Source: a virus. From it: DNA of 25,714 nucleotides. How positions within the stretch are numbered: position 1 is the stretch's first letter; each line of letters starts with the position of its first letter. The position numbers and the translations under genes are program-made. The stretch is from positions 1 to 25,714 of the IMG/VR virus record IMGVR_UViG_3300006920_000214; one strand, given 5' to 3'. Below are positions 22,821 through 25,714 of this stretch, piece after piece. A model generated the notes under the pieces. It saw nothing but the letters and a program-made list of their open reading frames with translations. It was not told where the DNA came from and ran no database searches.

Positions 22821-25043
22821 TTACCTTGTTTGTGTAAATGGAGACGCAAAACCTCCATTATTTGCGTTAACGGCAGGGCTTAGATTGCCCATACTGGTAT
22901 TAGCCCCCGGCAAATATCCATATTCTCCGAGGAAGTTTAATTGCTGGTTAATATCCACGACTTTGTTACCAAGTTCGTTGCCAGTGGCATCAAAGGCTCT
23001 GAGCATAAGATTACCATTTTGATCTATAGCACGGGCTGTTGTCACACCATTTTCTGCAACAGTGGACCGGATTAATCGGCCTTGGTCATCAAAAGCCTGA
23101 GACAAGTCACTTAAGTCTTCCCTTCTGGCAATATCTAAATCTTGTATGGAACTTATGGCCTTAGCCATGTCTCTTACTTGGGTATCCATAGTCTGATTAT
23201 TAGCATTAAATCCTGCCGTAATCTGGTTGCGGATATCCCCTGTCTGGGACATTAATCCAGTACTAGTCTGATCTAGATTTACACCAAGGGCATTAATATC
23301 GCTAGACAATCCTGTTTGACCAGACTGCATTGCATTGTTTGCATCAGCAATTGATTTAGCAATATTGGAGGAGGATTGGTCTATTAAACCGCCTGTCTGA
23401 TCAAACCTCGTTGTTATTAGATTACCGTTTTGATCAATCTGACGTTGGATTGTGTTTCCGAGATTATCAGTATATCGACCAATAAGATTGCCCGTGTCAT
23501 CAAATGCAGAGGCTACTGCTGTAAATTCATTACGGACGGTCTGATCCAAAGAATTATTCTGACTAGCTAGATTAAGTAGTGATTTTCCTTGGGCATTCAT
23601 TGTGCCAGTTTGGACATCAAATCTAGCTTGTGTTGCAGCACCCACGTCAGTGATCTGTCCAGAAACAAACTCATTCGCGGTAGAAATCATCTGGCCTACA
23701 TCCATGCGGAATTGCCCGATTTGATTACCAGATTGATCAAAGCGAGTTTCTATCACCGCACCTTGGGCATCTAGCTCACGCCGCAACGTATTTCCCTGAT
23801 CGTCGATACCTTGAGTTATTAAGTTACCTTGTTGATCAAATGCGTCAGCTAATTTTTGGTATTGATCTCGCGTAGAGGCATCTAGAGATTGTCCAGTGGT
23901 CTGCAGCAAATCACGAATGTTATTAAGGTCATTAGTCTGTTTTCTTGCAGCAATTTGCTCGTCTGTGGAAGCGTCTCTAAAGCCGCCTGTAATAGTCTGA
24001 TTAAGTTGATCGACAGCAGACTGAGTACCAGTGTTAGCCGTAGATGCTGCTTCTGCAAAGTTTCCGACATCCTCACGTAGACCTCTAAATGCATTTGTCT
24101 GTGCTTCTTCTAGGTCAGTGCGGAATTGATTGGCTAAATTAACATCGTCTGTGTAACGGTCAACATAGTTATCAAAATTAGATACAAAGCCATCCTGACC
24201 AGATTGAAGATTTGCCTGATTTTCTAGGGATTGGGCAGCATATATGTCAGCAGTATTACCCATCGTATCTAATGCTGTATTGAGGCCTTGCTGACCTGCT
24301 AATACGTTAGCTTGTGTATTTGTTAATTGGGATTGTGCGTCTGAAAAACCAGTATTCATCGCGGTATTAGATGCTTCAAATCCAGCATTCAAAGTATTTT
24401 GGTTGTCTTCAAAGCCTGAAGCCATATTAGCATTTACGGCAGTAAAGCCTTTAGCTTGATCCTCAAAGCCTTCATTTACAGAAGTCTGCATGTTTGTATT
24501 AGCTTGGTCTATAGTATCAAATCTACCCGTAAACCCTGCAAGGCCAGTATTCACATTATCTTGTAAGTTACCTAAGCCTGTAACTAACCCCGATTGCCCT
24601 GAAGCTAAACCAGCTTGGCCTGAAGCTAAAGCGGAAGTCTGGGTGTTAACATTGCCAGTAAGGTCTGTGAAACCCGTATCCATCCGGTCAGATAACCCAG
24701 TGAGATAGTTATACTGATCGTTGAATTGACCGTACAGTCCAGTAGCAGGAGTAACTAATCCATCGTCATCCGTTGAAGCCGCACTACCAATAAGGTTAGT
24801 TATGCCAGATTGCCCAGTTTTAAGGGCATCGCCATAGGTTTGAACATCAGTGCCTAGACCTGTAATATCGCCACGAATATCACTCTGATTAGTTTGCAGC
24901 GTCTGAAACTGTGTGTCTCCCAGACCAGTTTCAGTGATGTTTGTTACTGCCCCTGCAGCCGCACCACCGCCTTTATAAACAATCATACCCGCATGGCGAG
25001 GATGCAAATATCGGCTAACGCCAAACGGGTTAATCAAGGTCAT
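22821..25043 (-). CDS. Repeat-rich fibrous virion protein, tail-fibre-like (740 aa)
   Basis: No enzymatic motif. The first 35 residues (MTLINPFGVSRYLHPRHAGM ... GGGAAAG) may be an attachment region. Residues 115-260 carry GF/GL-centred repeats (GFEDNQNTLNA, GFEASNTAMNT, GFSDAQSQLTN; 11-residue spacing with some 18-residue steps). Three separate blocks of four 11-residue repeats follow at 401-444, 513-556 and 650-693, consensus hhDxxGNxIxR (for example AFDQQGNLITQ, QIDQNGNLITT). Composition is dominated by Asn, Gln, Asp, Thr, Gly and Ala, with no cysteine. This is typical of long trimeric fibre shafts. GGAG precedes the ATG; only 3 nt separate it from each neighbour. The exact place in the virion is unknown. 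Confidence 0.65.
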   Translation of the reverse strand: MTLINPFGVSRYLHPRHAGMIVYKGGGAAAGAVTNITETGLGDTQFQTLQTNQSDIRGDITGLGTDVQTYGDALKTGQSGITNLIGSAASTDDDGLVTPATGLYGQFNDQYNYLTGLSDRMDTGFTDLTGNVNTQTSALASGQAGLASGQSGLVTGLGNLQDNVNTGLAGFTGRFDTIDQANTNMQTSVNEGFEDQAKGFTAVNANMASGFEDNQNTLNAGFEASNTAMNTGFSDAQSQLTNTQANVLAGQQGLNTALDTMGNTADIYAAQSLENQANLQSGQDGFVSNFDNYVDRYTDDVNLANQFRTDLEEAQTNAFRGLREDVGNFAEAASTANTGTQSAVDQLNQTITGGFRDASTDEQIAARKQTNDLNNIRDLLQTTGQSLDASTRDQYQKLADAFDQQGNLITQGIDDQGNTLRRELDAQGAVIETRFDQSGNQIGQFRMDVGQMISTANEFVSGQITDVGAATQARFDVQTGTMNAQGKSLLNLASQNNSLDQTVRNEFTAVASAFDDTGNLIGRYTDNLGNTIQRQIDQNGNLITTRFDQTGGLIDQSSSNIAKSIADANNAMQSGQTGLSSDINALGVNLDQTSTGLMSQTGDIRNQITAGFNANNQTMDTQVRDMAKAISSIQDLDIARREDLSDLSQAFDDQGRLIRSTVAENGVTTARAIDQNGNLMLRAFDATGNELGNKVVDINQQLNFLGEYGYLPGANTSMGNLSPAVNANNGGFASPFTQTR

Positions 25044-25046
25044 TTG

Positions 25047-25478
25047 CTAAATCTCCATAGAAATTACTGTATAGAGTGGCTCATACTTTTTGCCGCTCTC
25101 GCTGGTTACGTTTTCCAAACGCTTGGCCCATCCTTTGCGGCCCCAGATTTGGATATTTTGGCATTCATTGTCCTTGGCAAATTGCTCAAAGATTGAATGT
25201 ACGGGTTGTGTTACTTCCCAATCTGCGACAGACCCACCGCAAGCCATGATCTGCAGTGATTTTGTGTTGTCGAAAATTAAGAAGCGGGTAGCGGCAACAG
25301 AGGTTATCTTGTCCTGATCCACATATACCCAGACATGTATCTGGTTTAGCATCGCCTGTTGAAAGGTTTGAAATGTGGTTATCTCTCCTGCAGAATGCTC
25401 AAGTGCAGCATCAATGTGTGGTGAGATTTGAGGCCAGTAGTTTAGGATTTCCTCTGCACGTAATAAGTGCAGTGACAT
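25047..25478 (-). CDS. GNAT-fold-like conserved phage protein (143 aa)
   Basis: The pattern HVWVYVDQDKITSVAATRFL ... IMACGG ... FAKDNECQNIQIWGRKGWAKRLENV is one I associate with a phage family related to N-acetyltransferases: a beta strand pair, a central strand ending in GG, then a helix, a strand and the GRxGWxxxL end. A full acetyl-CoA pyrophosphate loop (Q/RxxGxG/A) is not obvious, so it may not be an active acetyltransferase. It is the first gene after the late promoter and precedes the fibre-like gene, in the virion operon. Function unknown. Confidence 0.55.
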   Translation of the reverse strand: MSLHLLRAEEILNYWPQISPHIDAALEHSAGEITTFQTFQQAMLNQIHVWVYVDQDKITSVAATRFLIFDNTKSLQIMACGGSVADWEVTQPVHSIFEQFAKDNECQNIQIWGRKGWAKRLENVTSESGKKYEPLYTVISMEI

Positions 25479-25500
25479 ATAAATTCCTGATTAGTTTGTC

Positions 25501-25516
25501 AGTGCATAATAGCACT
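25501..25516. promoter_or_regulatory. AGTGC...GCACT inverted repeat spanning the late-promoter -10
   Basis: AGTGCATAATAGCACT has 5-bp inverted arms around the -10 hexamer of the - strand promoter. Each arm is the AGTGC core of the box found at the left-arm promoters, and the + strand copy reads AGTGCATAA. A protein bound here would cover the -10, so repression is the simple guess. Confidence 0.45.
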
Positions 25517-25534
25517 TTGTTATTTATAATACAA
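25506..25534 (-). promoter_or_regulatory. Sigma70-like promoter for the virion/lysis operon
   Basis: On the - strand: -35 TTGTAT (25534-25529), a 17-nt spacer and -10 TATTAT (25511-25506), giving a start near 25499, about 20 nt before the 143-aa gene. It lies in the only sizeable gap in the right arm. Confidence 0.6.
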
Positions 25535-25552
25535 GTACTTAACTAAATATTA

Positions 25553-25714
25553 CTACGCCGCTGAACTACCTGACATATCGCTTTGAGCCATAACCCAAGC
25601 ATAACATTTTGCTAAGAAGGTAGCACCAGATGCTGCCTCTACATCGTCCAACGGTGCGTCATACCGTTTGAAATCTACTTCCCGTGTGTCATCATCAGGA
25701 GTTGCAGCATAACC
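25553..25714 (-). CDS. 3' end of an unidentified virion-operon gene (partial)
   Basis: An open frame enters from the right edge and ends at TAG 25555-25553, giving 53 residues: acidic, beginning GYAATPDDDTREVDFKRYDA and ending MAQSDMSGSSAA. It has no stop up to the edge and is followed by the only sizeable gap in the right arm, which holds the next promoter. The upstream part is missing, so the product cannot be named; position suggests a head or tail structural protein. Confidence 0.6.
   Translation of the reverse strand, partial: GYAATPDDDTREVDFKRYDAPLDDVEAASGATFLAKCYAWVMAQSDMSGSSAA

Noticed and set aside
22962-23842. CRISPR-like or DNA-level tandem repeat in the fibre gene.
   Set aside because: The periodicity is at protein level (33-nt units with strong divergence), and it continues in one reading frame; it is not a CRISPR array.
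25525-25530. A forward TATAAT at the right-end gap as a + strand promoter.
   Set aside because: No forward gene follows and no -35 matches; the - strand promoter explains the region.

Overview
The window is part of a double-stranded DNA phage genome, most likely a marine T7-like podovirus of the HMO-2011 type, whose known hosts are marine alphaproteobacteria such as SAR116. The main clue is the DNA polymerase: a family A enzyme with a DnaJ-like zinc motif (CxxCGGxG ... CxxCxGxG) inserted between its exonuclease and polymerase domains, which I recall as a peculiarity of phage HMO-2011. The host clue is a 45-nt copy of the 3' half of an alphaproteobacterial-looking tRNA-Asn(GTT). The assignment rests on motif recognition, not on a database search.

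The left arm (1-11803) is on the + strand and holds nucleotide and DNA metabolism genes. It begins with a partial flavin-dependent thymidylate synthase (ThyX) and three small ATGA-coupled unknown genes. A non-coding gap of about 300 nt (1323-1626) follows, with a stem-loop, a perfect palindrome, the tRNA-Asn fragment (probable attP) and a promoter. Next come a stand-alone primase, two small unknown genes, a terminator, a DnaB/gp4-type helicase, a small unknown gene and the DNA polymerase. A second promoter then drives a candidate ssDNA-binding protein, a RecE-like exonuclease, a small PD-(D/E)XK endonuclease, two unknown genes, a MazG-like pyrophosphohydrolase and a class II (B12-dependent) ribonucleotide reductase. 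ThyX, MazG and NrdJ supply dNTPs, while primase, helicase, polymerase, the SSB candidate and the nucleases form the replication/recombination set.

At 11804-11938 the two arms converge. An orphan sigma70-like promoter lies about 70 nt before a strong terminator with no reading frame between them, so this may be a small RNA gene.

The right arm (11934-25714) is on the - strand and holds virion and lysis genes. In transcription order these are: the 3' end of an unidentified gene, a strong promoter, a GNAT-like conserved phage protein, a repeat-rich 740-aa fibre-like protein, a GH24 endolysin with a C-terminal membrane segment, overlapping Rz/Rz1-type spanins, an 853-aa LysM plus S74-chaperone tail protein, two small proteins, and two very large proteins (938 and 1206 aa) that occupy the position of internal/ejection proteins. 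These genes are packed almost without gaps.

A short motif, AAGTGCATAA, recurs in the non-coding gaps at promoters and may be a phage regulatory site. No integrase, capsid, portal, terminase or RNA polymerase gene is visible in this window.
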